A DNA stretch of 64,000 bases from Micromonospora fulviviridis (GTDB taxonomy: Bacteria > Actinomycetota > Actinomycetes > Mycobacteriales > Micromonosporaceae), in assembly GCF_014648395.1 (NCBI RefSeq), contig NZ_BMRA01000005.1, positions 314,011 to 378,010 on the forward strand, in the 5' to 3' direction. Positions 27,846 through 35,957 of the stretch are shown piece after piece. How positions within the stretch are numbered: the first letter of the stretch is position 1; the number at the start of each line of letters is the position of its first letter. The notes below the pieces were generated by a model. It saw only the letters and a list, made by a program, of their open reading frames with translations, searched no databases and had not been told where the DNA came from. Both the position numbers and the translations under genes were made by a program.

Positions 27846-28211
27846 TCAGCCCTCGGTCGGGACGCCGATCCGCTCGTGCAGGGCATCCCGGCAGCGCAGC
27901 AGGCGCACGGTGATCTCGTCGAACAGTGCCGGGTCGGTGCGGCCGCCGCGCCACACCGCGCGCAGCGCGGCCTGGCCCACGGCCAGTTGGGTGGCCGCCC
28001 CCTCGACGAGGTTGGCGTACTCGTCGCGGAACGCCGGCCCGGCGGACCGCGCCGCCTCGCGGGCCGCGAGCAGCGGCGCCCCGGCTCGCGCGAAGATCTC
28101 GTCGGCGTCCGCGTCACCCGCGCCGATCCGGGACAGCACGTGCTCCAGCTCGGTCGCCGCGACGGTCATCCGGCCGACCGCCACCAACGTCTCCTCGGCC
28201 AGCTTCACCAC
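27846..28211 (-). CDS. Hypothetical helical protein, 121 residues
   Basis: No recognised family. The protein is predicted all-helical and Ala-rich (for example LEHVLSRIGAGDADADEIFARAG and EGAATQLAVGQAALRAVWRG, given as separate stretches), without membrane segment or metal motif. It starts GTG GTG; the first GTG at 28211 has a -10 hexamer TAGGGT 6 nt upstream, suggesting a leaderless mRNA. The protein-like composition and third-position G+C support a real gene. Function cannot be assigned. Confidence 0.65.
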   Translation of the reverse strand: MVKLAEETLVAVGRMTVAATELEHVLSRIGAGDADADEIFARAGAPLLAAREAARSAGPAFRDEYANLVEGAATQLAVGQAALRAVWRGGRTDPALFDEITVRLLRCRDALHERIGVPTEG

Positions 28212-28217
28212 GCCGCG

Positions 28218-28223
28218 ACCCTA
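28218..28223 (-). promoter_or_regulatory. -10 hexamer, leaderless promoter
   Basis: TAGGGT on the minus strand ends 6 nt before the GTG at 28211. Confidence 0.4.
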
Positions 28224-28244
28224 CCGCCAGCGGGCCGCCGGACG

Positions 28245-28961
28245 TCACCCCGCGCGCAGGGCGTCGTCCACTCCGGTTTCCCGGCGGCCCAGATGGACGG
28301 GATCGCGACCGGAGAGCACGTCCACCGCGGCCTTCGCGCAGGCGCCGTACTCCCGGGTGGCGCTGATCCGCCACCGGTCGGCGTACCGGCGGGCGGTGTC
28401 GTCGCCCACGCCGTTGGCCGCCACGCCGAGGTGCCGGCAGAGCGCCACGGCGCGGGGCAGGTGGAACGACTGGGTCACCACGGTGGCCCGTTCCACCCCG
28501 AAGATTCGCCGGGCCCGTGCGCAGGAGTCGTAGGTGTCGAAGCCGGCGTGGTCCAGCACCACCTTCTCCGCCGGCACGCCCCGGTCGACCAGCCAGCGCC
28601 GCATCGCGTCGGGCTCGTCGTAGTCGTCGTTCATGTGGTCGCCGGAGACCAGGATGACCCGGACCTTGCCGTCGGCGAAGAGCCGCTGGGCGATCTCCAG
28701 CCGGGCGGCGAGGAACGGCGACGGGGTGCCGTCGGCCTCCACCTTGGTGCCCAGGACCAGGGCGACCGGGGCCTCCGGAACGTCGGCCTCGGTGAAGAGG
28801 TGTCCCTCGGCGCCGCCGCGGACCCACACCACGCTGGCCGCGGTGCCGGCGGCCAGCAGCGCCGCGCCGGCGACGACCACCATCAGGGCACGGCGGATCC
28901 GGCGTACGGTCGGTCTGCGGCTGGTGCGCCACGCCCTGACCCTTGCGAACAGCCCCCGCAT
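28245..28961 (-). CDS. SanA/YdcF-like DUF218 membrane protein
   Basis: A 238-residue protein with an N-terminal basic stretch, one transmembrane helix (about 25-45) and a DUF218 domain outside the membrane. The sequence VALVLGTKVEADGTPSPFLA, DGKVRVILVSGDH, DEPDAMRRWLVDRGVPAEK, VTQSFHLPRAVALCRHLGV follows the SanA layout closely (SanA affects envelope barrier function and vancomycin exclusion in E. coli). A role in the cell envelope is the best inference. ATG at 28961 is preferred; the frame upstream is not protein-like. Divergent from the gene at 29023, with only 61 nt between starts. Confidence 0.88.
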   Translation of the reverse strand: MRGLFARVRAWRTSRRPTVRRIRRALMVVVAGAALLAAGTAASVVWVRGGAEGHLFTEADVPEAPVALVLGTKVEADGTPSPFLAARLEIAQRLFADGKVRVILVSGDHMNDDYDEPDAMRRWLVDRGVPAEKVVLDHAGFDTYDSCARARRIFGVERATVVTQSFHLPRAVALCRHLGVAANGVGDDTARRYADRWRISATREYGACAKAAVDVLSGRDPVHLGRRETGVDDALRAG

Positions 28962-29022
28962 GCGCGTGATTCTGTCAGGCGGCAGCGAGCACCGGGTTCC
29001 CAGCGGCAGGAGGAGGAAGAGG

Positions 29023-29478
29023 ATGGGGAAGCGGCATCCCGCGCTCGCGCGGCTCGACGTGCTCGTCGGCCGGTGGAGCGTGCAGCCCGAGGTCGAGGGC
29101 CTCGGCGTCGGCTGGACGGAGTTCGCCTGGGTGGAGGACGGCCGGTTCCTCCGCCAGTTCAGCGACGCCGAGCCGGTGCCGGAGACGGCGCCGCGGGCCT
29201 GGCGGGAGAACAACCCGCTCCCCACCACCCAGCTGATCGGCCTGGACGACGCGGGGGAGGAGTTCAGCGTGCTCTACGCCGACGCCCGCGGCGTGCACCG
29301 GGTCTACCGGATGACGTTCGCCGACGGTCTCTGGCGGATGTGGCGGGAGGCGCCCGGCTTCCACCAGCGGTTCACCGGAACACTGCGCGAGGACGGCGCC
29401 GCGATCGACGCCCGCTGGGAGCGGTCCGCCGACGGTACGGACTGGGCGCTCGACTTCCGGTTGGCCTACCGGCGCTGA
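29023..29478 (+). CDS. DUF1579-like beta-barrel protein
   Basis: A 151-residue protein beginning MGKRHPALARLDVLVGRWSV, with the GxW-type lipocalin-like start and alternating strand pattern (TTQLIGLDDAGEEFSVLYAD, VYRMTFADGLWRMWREAPGF). The pattern resembles DUF1579/nitrobindin-type small-molecule-binding barrels, though the exact family is uncertain. A strong AGGAGGAAGAGG ribosome site sits directly before the ATG. No signal peptide is present, so it is cytosolic. Ligand unknown. Confidence 0.75.
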   Translation: MGKRHPALARLDVLVGRWSVQPEVEGLGVGWTEFAWVEDGRFLRQFSDAEPVPETAPRAWRENNPLPTTQLIGLDDAGEEFSVLYADARGVHRVYRMTFADGLWRMWREAPGFHQRFTGTLREDGAAIDARWERSADGTDWALDFRLAYRR

Positions 29479-29497
29479 CCCGTCCTCGCTGCCCGGG

Positions 29498-30223
29498 TCA
29501 CCGCGACGCGCGGGCGAGCACGATCAGCTCTCCGTCGTCGCTCGCGCCGGCCGGCTCCCCGGCCCAGCCGCCGAGCACCCGGTCGACGGTGAAACCGGCC
29601 CCGGCCAGGGCGGCCCGCAGTTCCGTCTCGGTGCGGAAGCGCAGCGTGCCGGGGCTGCGCACCTCCGTGCCGTCGGGCAGCAGGTAGTGGTGCAGGAAGC
29701 AGACCAGGCCGTCGCGCACCTCGGTCAACTCGGTCCAACCGTCCACGGTCGTACCGTCGGGCAGGGTGAGCCGGCGGCGGGAGTCGGTGGGGTTCCAGCG
29801 TTCCCAGCGTCGCGCGGCCGGATCGCGTGAGTCGAACGCCAGCCGGCCGCCGTCGACCAGGGCTCGGCGCAGGTGCCGGAGGGTGTCCGCCCACGCCCCG
29901 TCGTCCCGGATCTCCTGCGCCACGTGGCTGGTCAGCACGGCCACGTCGTACGCCGCGTCGGGCAGGTCCGCGGCGGTGCCGCAGATCCAGGTGACCCGGT
30001 CGCCGCCGGGCTTGGCCCGGGCCGCGGCGAGCGAGCCCGGCTCCGGGTCGACGCCGGTGACCCGGTGACCGGCGGCGGCCAGGGCCAGGGTGAGCCGGCC
30101 GGTGCCGCAGCCGAGGTCGAGGACGCGGCTCGGCGCCGCCCCGACGAAGCGGAGGAAGAAGTCGTCGTCGCGCCCCCACGCGTTGTCCGCGTCGTAGAGC
30201 GCCGCCGGCAGGTCCACCGGCAC
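29498..30223 (-). CDS. Class I SAM-dependent methyltransferase
   Basis: A 241-residue methyltransferase. SAM-binding motif I is VLDLGCGTGRL (about 34-44), motif II GVDPEPGSLA with the acidic residue for the SAM ribose, and motif III AYDVAVLTSHVAQEI. The C-terminal half (RFRTETELRAALAGAGFTVDRVLGGW, quoted in parts) is the standard Methyltransf_11/25 ending. GTG at 30223 lies 1 nt after the stop of the upstream PH-domain gene (TGA C GTG), so they are cotranscribed. Substrate unknown; the conserved tail resembles small-molecule methyltransferases. Confidence 0.9.
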   Translation of the reverse strand: MPVDLPAALYDADNAWGRDDDFFLRFVGAAPSRVLDLGCGTGRLTLALAAAGHRVTGVDPEPGSLAAARAKPGGDRVTWICGTAADLPDAAYDVAVLTSHVAQEIRDDGAWADTLRHLRRALVDGGRLAFDSRDPAARRWERWNPTDSRRRLTLPDGTTVDGWTELTEVRDGLVCFLHHYLLPDGTEVRSPGTLRFRTETELRAALAGAGFTVDRVLGGWAGEPAGASDDGELIVLARASR

Positions 30224-30224
30224 G

Positions 30225-30587
30225 TCAGGAGATGTGGTGGAGGATGACGTTGTGCACGTGGTGGGCCTTCTGCGCGCCCCGGAACTCCACCTCGTAGGTG
30301 TGCGTGCCGACGTGGACGGCGATCGCCCCGGTGGAGAAGAACGAGCCGCCCCACGACTTGTTGCTGACCACGCTCACGCTGGTGATCTTCGCATACGGGA
30401 TGCTGGTGATGGCGTAGCGCTTCCCCACGAAGGAGCGGTCCTGGATGATGACCCGGCGGTCGGTCAGGCCGATGAACCCGGTGCCCGTGCCGATCGCGTC
30501 GTAGACGGCGATGATCTGCTCGCCGGGCAGGAGCCCGCTCTGGATCTGCTGGAACTGTTCCCTGCGGTCGTACGTCGGATCGGCCAT
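30225..30587 (-). CDS. PH-domain (bPH) protein
   Basis: A 120-residue bacterial pleckstrin-homology-like protein. Features: MADPTYDRREQFQQIQSGLL, then LPGEQIIAVYDAIGTGTGFI and GLTDRRVIIQDRSFVGKRYA, then ITSIPYAKITSVSVVSNKSW, the classic bPH strand order ending with a C-terminal helix HHVHNVILHHIS. Such proteins bind peptides or lipids and are often stress linked. ATG at 30587 has a -10 hexamer 7 nt upstream, so the mRNA is likely leaderless. The methyltransferase gene follows after 1 nt. Confidence 0.88.
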   Translation of the reverse strand: MADPTYDRREQFQQIQSGLLPGEQIIAVYDAIGTGTGFIGLTDRRVIIQDRSFVGKRYAITSIPYAKITSVSVVSNKSWGGSFFSTGAIAVHVGTHTYEVEFRGAQKAHHVHNVILHHIS

Positions 30588-30594
30588 GTCCCCG

Positions 30595-30600
30595 ACGGTA
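30595..30600 (-). promoter_or_regulatory. -10 hexamer, leaderless promoter of PH-domain gene
   Basis: TACCGT on the minus strand ends 7 nt before the ATG at 30587; no Shine-Dalgarno sequence is present. Confidence 0.45.
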
Positions 30601-30638
30601 GGCGGGGCCCGCCAGTCGGCCGGGGCCCGGCTGAACGA

Positions 30639-30672
30639 CGGCAGCCCCGTCCTCGTGGGGACGGGGCTGCCG
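30639..30672 (-). terminator. Terminator after the 110-residue membrane protein gene
   Basis: A perfect 14-bp stem with a 6-nt loop (arms 30639-30652 and 30659-30672), 11 nt beyond the stop at 30683 and upstream of the PH-domain promoter. Confidence 0.8.
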
Positions 30673-30682
30673 GAGGCGTGGG

Positions 30683-31015
30683 TCAGTGGTCGACGCGCGG
30701 GTCGTGGTCGCGGCTGCGGCTGCCGGCCTTGGCCAGGCCGCGGCTGATCAGGTAACCGACGGTCAGCAGGGTGATGTACCACCAGGCCTTGTCGGCGGCG
30801 AAGTAGTCGCCACCGTTGTTCGCGGCGCCGTCACCGACGGCGTTCGAGGCGATCAGGACGCCGATGACAGAGAGCACGTAGACGGCCAGCTCCGTGGTCT
30901 TCCAGGCGGGCTTGGTCTCCTCGCCGTGCCGGTGCAGGGGCCGGACCTCGCGGTCGACGTGACCCGCGTGAGTGTGGTCGGTGGCCCGGTTCGTGGCCGC
31001 GGTGGGCGTCGTCAT
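30683..31015 (-). CDS. Small two-helix membrane protein
   Basis: A 110-residue protein with a His-rich soluble N-terminus (THAGHVDREVRPLHRHGEE), two transmembrane helices (about 42-58 and 78-94) and a basic C-terminus. No family was recognised. ATG at 31015 has GAGGAG upstream; the longer open frame would add an unlikely N-terminus. The promoter region carries GGTT-N15-GGGTAG, similar to general-stress (SigB-like) promoters of streptomycetes, so it may be stress induced. A strong terminator follows. Confidence 0.8.
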   Translation of the reverse strand: MTTPTAATNRATDHTHAGHVDREVRPLHRHGEETKPAWKTTELAVYVLSVIGVLIASNAVGDGAANNGGDYFAADKAWWYITLLTVGYLISRGLAKAGSRSRDHDPRVDH

Positions 31016-31083
31016 GGTCAGCTCCTCGATTGGGTACTGCGTAAGTTCGTCCTCAGTGGGCACTCAGGCCCGGTGCCGAACTA

Positions 31084-31108
31084 CTACCCAACGGAATACT
31101 TGCTAACC
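31084..31108 (-). promoter_or_regulatory. Candidate SigB-like promoter
   Basis: On the minus strand GGTT (31105-31108) and GGGTAG (31084-31089) are 15 nt apart, matching the Streptomyces SigB-type pattern GNNT-N14-16-GGGTAC/T except the last base. It lies about 70 nt before the ATG at 31015 in an unusually A+T-rich patch (31070-31140). Confidence 0.4.
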
Positions 31109-31138
31109 GGAAACTTTTAGCTACCTGTCAATAAATAC

Positions 31139-31447
31139 TCAGGAAGCGGTTACCGCGCGGACCGCGTCCTCGATGCGGGCGGCCAGCAGCACCTCACCCT
31201 CGGTGAGCGGCTCACCGTCCCCGTGGCCCACCTTGATGTGGGTGCGGTCGGCCCGGCGGCTGATCTCCGGGCGCAGGCGCAGCGCGTCGGCCACCACCGC
31301 CACCCGCTCGGTGAGCGCGGCGTGCTGGGTGTCGTCCAGGACGAGCGTGCGTCGGATCTGCTCGCCCTCGCGGGTCCAACCGGACAGCAGGGCGAGCGCG
31401 TCGCTGAGGTAGTCGTGCTTCGCCCGGCCGTTGAACAGCACGCGCAT
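31139..31447 (-). CDS. Pterin-4a-carbinolamine dehydratase-like protein lacking the active-site HHP motif
   Basis: A 102-residue protein whose second half follows the PCD fold pattern: LTERVAVVADALRLRPEISR, then RTHIKVGHGDGEPLTEGEVLLAARIEDAV. In true dehydratases the segment between reads like ANHHP; here it is LRLRPE, so the catalytic histidines are missing and the protein is probably not a dehydratase. It may be regulatory, like DCoH relatives. ATG at 31447 is preceded by GGGAGGTGCGGTG. The 184-nt gap upstream (31448-31631) is shared with the divergent Nudix gene. Confidence 0.6.
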   Translation of the reverse strand: MRVLFNGRAKHDYLSDALALLSGWTREGEQIRRTLVLDDTQHAALTERVAVVADALRLRPEISRRADRTHIKVGHGDGEPLTEGEVLLAARIEDAVRAVTAS

Positions 31448-31631
31448 CACCGCACCTCCCAGGCGTCGTTGCCGGCTTGTGGCCAAATCGTCGCCATCCC
31501 GTGTCCCAGTCGACGCCCTCTAGTCTGTCGTCGCACAGATGGTGTGTCCACGCCCACACTTCCGTGTTCTGCTGACCTGACGGTCGACTCAGCTACCCAA
31601 ACCGCCGATTGATCTGGCACGCTGGACGCCC

Positions 31632-32069
31632 GTGCGGACCGAACGGGTTAGCGGGAACGGGCAGGACCGACGGGAGCCGAGAGTGGTCGTCGGTGCGGCG
31701 ATCATCATGGACGGCAGGGTCCTCGCCTGCGCGCGCTCCGCGCCACCCGAGGTGGCCGGTCGCTGGGAGTTCCCCGGCGGCAAGGTGGAGCCGGGAGAGA
31801 TCGAGACCGACGCGCTGGTCCGCGAGTGCGCCGAGGAACTCGGCGTCCGGGTGGAGATCGGCGCCCGGCTCGGCCGCGACGTGCGGATGGCCCACGGCCG
31901 TTCCGTCCTGCGGGTGTACCTGGCCCGCCTGCTCCACGGTGACGAGCCCAAGGCCCTGGAGCACTCCGAGCTGCGCTGGCTTCCCGCCACCGAACTCGAC
32001 ACCGTCCCCTGGCTGCCGGCCGACGTGCCGATCGTCGCCGCCCTGCGCCCGCTGCTCGCCGGCGCCTGA
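31632..32069 (+). CDS. Nudix hydrolase (MutT-like)
   Basis: A 145-residue pyrophosphohydrolase. The Nudix box is complete: GGKVEPGEIETDALVREC then AEELGV, matching GX5EX7REUXEEXGU. The overall layout (WEFPGGK, RWLPATELDTVPWLPAD) is like MutT-type enzymes that remove 8-oxo-dGTP, so nucleotide sanitation is the likely role. It starts with GTG at 31632 with little ribosome-site similarity. It is convergent with sdhB, with a shared hairpin between. Confidence 0.92.
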   Translation: MRTERVSGNGQDRREPRVVVGAAIIMDGRVLACARSAPPEVAGRWEFPGGKVEPGEIETDALVRECAEELGVRVEIGARLGRDVRMAHGRSVLRVYLARLLHGDEPKALEHSELRWLPATELDTVPWLPADVPIVAALRPLLAGA

Positions 32070-32100
32070 GCGCCGGAAGCGGACGCTCGGGCGGAAACGG

Positions 32101-32136
32101 GACGGGGGCCGGGCGGCATGTGCCGCGGCCCCCGTC
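32101..32136. terminator. Bidirectional terminator between Nudix gene and sdhB
   Basis: GACGGGGGCC (32101-32110) pairs perfectly with 32127-32136, and an inner GCGGCA/TGCCGC stem extends it. It lies in an 86-nt convergent gap. Confidence 0.8.
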
Positions 32137-32155
32137 ATCGTTGTCGGCGTGCTGC

Positions 32156-33226
32156 TCAGTGCTTCGGCTCGTCCTGCTGCGGGTGGGCGAAGTTCAGGTG
32201 CTCCGCCGGCAGCGGGAAGGTCACGTCGTCGCCGAACGGCGACGGCGCGGCGGCCCGGTCGAAGGTCAGTTCGGTCAGCGGCAGCTTGCCGTTGACGTCG
32301 ACCGCGGGGGCGGTCGGGTGCGGCACCTCGCGGTGCCAGTTGACGCCCTGCTGCGCCTGCTGCTCGGCCCGCGCGTCGTGCGAGCCGCCGGCGTGCGAGT
32401 GCACCCCGCCGTGGGCGGCGCTGGCGGTCACGGCGCCACTCGAATGCCCGCTGGTCACGCTGGTCTGAGGCACCTGACCCCTCCGGAAGATCTTGCTACC
32501 AAGCCACACAAGGGGATCGTACCTGCGGTCGACGACCCGCTCCTTCATGGGGATGATCCCGTTGTCAGTGATCTTGATGTGCTCGGGGCAGACCTCCGTG
32601 CAGCACTTGGTGATGTTGCAGAAGCCGAGCCCCATCTCGGACTGCGCGTACTCCTTGCGGTCGGTCTTCGCGTCGAGCGGGTGCATGTCCAGCTCGGCGG
32701 CCCGGATGAAGAACCGCGGCCCGGAGAACGCCTGCTTGTTCTCCTCGTGGTCCCGGATCACGTGGCAGACGTTCTGGCAGAGGAAGCACTCGATGCACTT
32801 GCGGAACTCCTGCGAGCGCTCGACGTCCACCTGCTGCATCCGGTAGTCGCCCGGCGCCACGTCGGCCGGCGGCGCGAACGCCGGGGTCTCCCGTGCCTTC
32901 TCGTAGTTGAACGAGACGTCGGTGACCAGGTCCCGGATGACCGGGAAGGTGCGCAGCGGCGTGACCGTGACGGTCTCGCCCTCCTCGAACGTCGACATCC
33001 GGGTCATGCAGCTCAGCCGGGGCTTGCCGTTGATCTCCATGGAGCAGGAGCCGCACTTGCCGGCCTTGCAGTTCCACCGGCACGCCAGGTCCGGCGCGTC
33101 GGTGGCCTGGAGCCGGTGGATCACGTCGAGGACGACCTCGCCCTCGTTCACCTCGACGGTGTAGTCGCGCAGGTCGCCACCGTTCTCGTCACCCCGCCAG
33201 ATGCGGAACGGCCTCTTGGTTCCCAT
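32156..33226 (-). CDS. sdhB: Succinate dehydrogenase iron-sulfur subunit with long C-terminal extension
   Basis: A 356-residue SdhB. It carries the [2Fe-2S] ligands (Cys 53, 58, 61, 73) and the two clusters of the C-terminal ferredoxin domain (CIECFLCQNVC from 144, plus Cys 203, 208/209 and 213). The conserved core ends near SKIFRRG (about 250). The last ~105 residues are an extra tail, His/Ala/Pro-rich (AAHGGVHSHAGGSHDARAEQ), not present in usual ~245-residue SdhB. The ATG overlaps the sdhA stop (TGATG). It passes electrons from FADH2 to the membrane subunit and menaquinone. The tail could bind metal or a partner, or be tolerated read-on. Confidence 0.95.
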   Translation of the reverse strand: MGTKRPFRIWRGDENGGDLRDYTVEVNEGEVVLDVIHRLQATDAPDLACRWNCKAGKCGSCSMEINGKPRLSCMTRMSTFEEGETVTVTPLRTFPVIRDLVTDVSFNYEKARETPAFAPPADVAPGDYRMQQVDVERSQEFRKCIECFLCQNVCHVIRDHEENKQAFSGPRFFIRAAELDMHPLDAKTDRKEYAQSEMGLGFCNITKCCTEVCPEHIKITDNGIIPMKERVVDRRYDPLVWLGSKIFRRGQVPQTSVTSGHSSGAVTASAAHGGVHSHAGGSHDARAEQQAQQGVNWHREVPHPTAPAVDVNGKLPLTELTFDRAAAPSPFGDDVTFPLPAEHLNFAHPQQDEPKH

Positions 33227-35139
33227 CAGTTGCCCGCCTCCTCGGTGAGGGCGTCGAACTCGGCGAGTTCCGCGTCGGTCAGGTACTTGGCCAGCTCGGC
33301 CCGGTCGAACAGGGAAATCAGCTCCGTGCGCATCTTCGGCAGCGGCTTCTGGGCCAGCCGGACCGCGTCGCCGTCCAGCGAGCAGACCAGGTTGACCCGC
33401 CGCCACTTCGGGTCCATGGCCGGGTAGTCCTCCCGGGTGTGCCCGCCGCGCGACTCCTGCCGCTCCAGCGCGGCCTTCGCGGTGCACTCCGAGACCACCA
33501 GCATGTTGCGCAGGTCCAGGGCGAGGTGCCAGCCTGGGTTGTAGCGCCGCCCGCCGGCCGCGCTCACCTTGGCCACCCGCTCGCGCAGCTCGGCCAGCCG
33601 GGCGAGCGCGTCGACCAGCTCGCCCTCCCGCCGGATGATGCCGACGAGATCCCCCATCACCGCCTGGAGGTCCTGCTGGAGGGCGTACGGGCTCTCGCCG
33701 GTGTCCCGCTGGAGCGGGGCCAGCGCCGTCTCCACCGCGGCCTCCACCGCCCGCACCGACACCGCCGGGCGCGCGGTGAGCTGGTCGGCGTACGAGGCGG
33801 CGTGGCCGCCCGCGCGCTTGCCGAAGACCAGCAGGTCGGACAGCGAGTTGCCGCCGAGCCGGTTGGAGCCGTGCATGCCGCCGGAGACCTCACCGGCGGC
33901 GAAGAGCCCGCGCACCGTGCCGTACGCCGCGCCGGAGTCCGGGTCCACCTCGACGCCGCCCATCACGTAGTGGCAGGTCGGGCCGACCTCCATCGGCTCC
34001 TTGGTGATGTCGACGTCGGCCAGCTCCTTGAACTGGTGGTACATCGAGGGCAGCCGCCGGCGGATCTCCTCGGCCGGCAGCCGGGAGGCGATGTCCAGGT
34101 AGACGCCGCCGGCCGGCGTACCCCGACCGGCCTTGACCTCGCTGTTGATGGCGCGGGCGACCTCGTCGCGGGGGAGCAGCTCCGGCGGGCGCCGGTTGTT
34201 GTCCGGGTCCTTGTACCAGCGGTCCGCCTCGGCCTCGTTGTCCGCGTACTGCTTGCGGAACACGTCGGGGACGTAGTCGAACATGAACCGCTTGCCCTCG
34301 GAGTTCTTCAGCACCCCGCCGTCGCCGCGAACCGACTCGGTGACCAGGATGCCCTTCACCGAGGGCGGCCAGACCATGCCGGTCGGGTGGAACTGGAGGA
34401 ACTCCATGTTGATGAGGGTCGCCCCGGCACGCAGCGCGAGGGCGTGACCGTCCCCGGTGTACTCCCAGGAGTTCGAGGTGACCTTGTAGGAGCGGCCGAC
34501 GCCGCCCGTCGCGAGGACCACGGCCGGGGCCTCGAAGAGGACGAACTCGCCGGACTCGCGGTAGTAGCCGAACGCGCCGGCGACGCGGTCTCCGTCGAGC
34601 AGCAGCTCCGTGATGGTGGTCTCGGAGAAGACCCGGATCCGGGCCTCGTAGTCGCCGAGGTCCCGCTTGTCCTCCTGCTGGAGCGAGACGATCTTCTGCT
34701 GGAGGGTGCGGATCAGCTCCAGGCCGGTCCGGTCGCCGACGTGCGCCAGCCGCGGGTACTCGTGGCCGCCGAAGTTGCGCTGGGAGATCTTCCCGTCCTT
34801 GGTGCGGTCGAAGAGCGCCCCGTACGTCTCCAGCTCCCAGATCCGCTGCGGCGACTCCTTCGCGTGCAGCTCGGCCATCCGGAAGTTGTTGAGGAACTTG
34901 CCGCCGCGCATGGTGTCCCGGAAGTGCACCTGCCAGTTGTCCCGGGAGTTCACGTTGCCCATGGCGGCCGCCGCGCCGCCCTCGGCCATCACCGTGTGCG
35001 CCTTGCCGAACAGCGACTTCGAGATGATCGCCGTCTTCTTGCCGGCCAGCCGGGCTTCGATCGCCGCGCGCAGGCCGGCGCCGCCGGCCCCGATCACGAC
35101 GACGTCGTAGTGGTGTCGTTCGATTCGCGTCTCAGTCAT
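33226..35139 (-). CDS. sdhA: Succinate dehydrogenase flavoprotein subunit
   Basis: A 637-residue flavoprotein that oxidises succinate to fumarate. FAD-binding GAGGAG is near residue 18, the covalent-FAD histidine lies in FGKAHTVMAEGG (about His 48), and active-site stretches EFLQFHPTGM, GPTCHYVMGG and HGSNRLGGNSLSD are complete. Gene order sdhC-sdhA-sdhB with one membrane subunit matches the mycobacterial Sdh1 type (Rv0249c-Rv0247c) rather than the four-subunit Sdh2. The start ATG at 35139 sits 11 nt after the sdhC stop. No oddity. Confidence 0.97.
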   Translation of the reverse strand: MTETRIERHHYDVVVIGAGGAGLRAAIEARLAGKKTAIISKSLFGKAHTVMAEGGAAAAMGNVNSRDNWQVHFRDTMRGGKFLNNFRMAELHAKESPQRIWELETYGALFDRTKDGKISQRNFGGHEYPRLAHVGDRTGLELIRTLQQKIVSLQQEDKRDLGDYEARIRVFSETTITELLLDGDRVAGAFGYYRESGEFVLFEAPAVVLATGGVGRSYKVTSNSWEYTGDGHALALRAGATLINMEFLQFHPTGMVWPPSVKGILVTESVRGDGGVLKNSEGKRFMFDYVPDVFRKQYADNEAEADRWYKDPDNNRRPPELLPRDEVARAINSEVKAGRGTPAGGVYLDIASRLPAEEIRRRLPSMYHQFKELADVDITKEPMEVGPTCHYVMGGVEVDPDSGAAYGTVRGLFAAGEVSGGMHGSNRLGGNSLSDLLVFGKRAGGHAASYADQLTARPAVSVRAVEAAVETALAPLQRDTGESPYALQQDLQAVMGDLVGIIRREGELVDALARLAELRERVAKVSAAGGRRYNPGWHLALDLRNMLVVSECTAKAALERQESRGGHTREDYPAMDPKWRRVNLVCSLDGDAVRLAQKPLPKMRTELISLFDRAELAKYLTDAELAEFDALTEEAGN

Positions 35140-35150
35140 GTCAGGGGCCC

Positions 35151-35957
35151 TCAGTTGATGAACCGCAGATCGGGGAACCACTCGGCCGCCACCGCCATGA
35201 CGTAGAAGTCGGTCAGCGCCAGCGTGCCGAGGGTGATCCAGGCGAGCTGCATGTGCCGGACGTTCAGCCAGGACACCCCGGTCCACGCCCGGTAGCGCAG
35301 CGGGTGCTTGGAGAAGTGCTTGAGCCGCCCGCCGATGATGTGCCGGCAGGAGTGGCAGGAGATCGTGTACGCCCAGAGCATCACCACGTTGAGCAGCAGG
35401 ATGACGTTGCCCAGCCCGAAGCCGAAGCCCTTGGGCGAGTGGAACGCGTAGATGGCGTCGTAGGTGTTGATCAGCGAGATGATCGCGGCGGCGTAGAAGA
35501 AGTAGCGGTGCAGGTTCTGGCCGAGCAGCGGGAACCGGGTCTCCCCGCCGTACGCCTGGTGCCCGTCGGGAACCGCGCACGCCGGCGGCGACAGCCAGAA
35601 CGACCGGTAGTAGGCCTTGCGGTAGTAGTAGCAGGTGAGCCGGAACAGCAGCAGGAACGGCAGGGTCAGCGCCGCGTCCGGGATGATCCACCAGCCCGGC
35701 AGGAAGCTGCCGAAGTGCGAGGAGCCCTCGACGCACCGGTCGGTGACGCAGGGGGAGTAGAACGGCGTCAGGTAGTGGTAGGCGTCCACCCAGTACCACT
35801 TGTGCATGAAGACCCGGACCGTCGCGTAGATGACCCAGGCGCTGAGCCCGACGACGGTGATCAGTGGCGCGAACCACCAGCGGTCGGTCCGCAACGTCTT
35901 CGCCGCGATGGCGGCGCGCCCCCGCGCTCCCCGCGGCGTCGTTGCCGTTGATGTCAT
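35151..35957 (-). CDS. sdhC: Succinate dehydrogenase membrane anchor subunit (Sdh1 type)
   Basis: A 268-residue membrane protein with five or six helices, the single fused anchor of Sdh1-type complexes. It begins MTSTATTPRGARGR, has helices near 28-45, 90-110, 155-175, 185-205 and 235-255, and His-bearing segments NLHRYFFYAAAI and CHSCRHIIGG that could supply heme or quinone ligands. A short loop carries paired cysteines (SPCVTDRCVEG). ATG at 35957 has GGGAGACG upstream. It is the promoter-proximal gene of sdhCAB; the 249-nt region before it is shared with the convergent end of tldE. Confidence 0.92.
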   Translation of the reverse strand: MTSTATTPRGARGRAAIAAKTLRTDRWWFAPLITVVGLSAWVIYATVRVFMHKWYWVDAYHYLTPFYSPCVTDRCVEGSSHFGSFLPGWWIIPDAALTLPFLLLFRLTCYYYRKAYYRSFWLSPPACAVPDGHQAYGGETRFPLLGQNLHRYFFYAAAIISLINTYDAIYAFHSPKGFGFGLGNVILLLNVVMLWAYTISCHSCRHIIGGRLKHFSKHPLRYRAWTGVSWLNVRHMQLAWITLGTLALTDFYVMAVAAEWFPDLRFIN

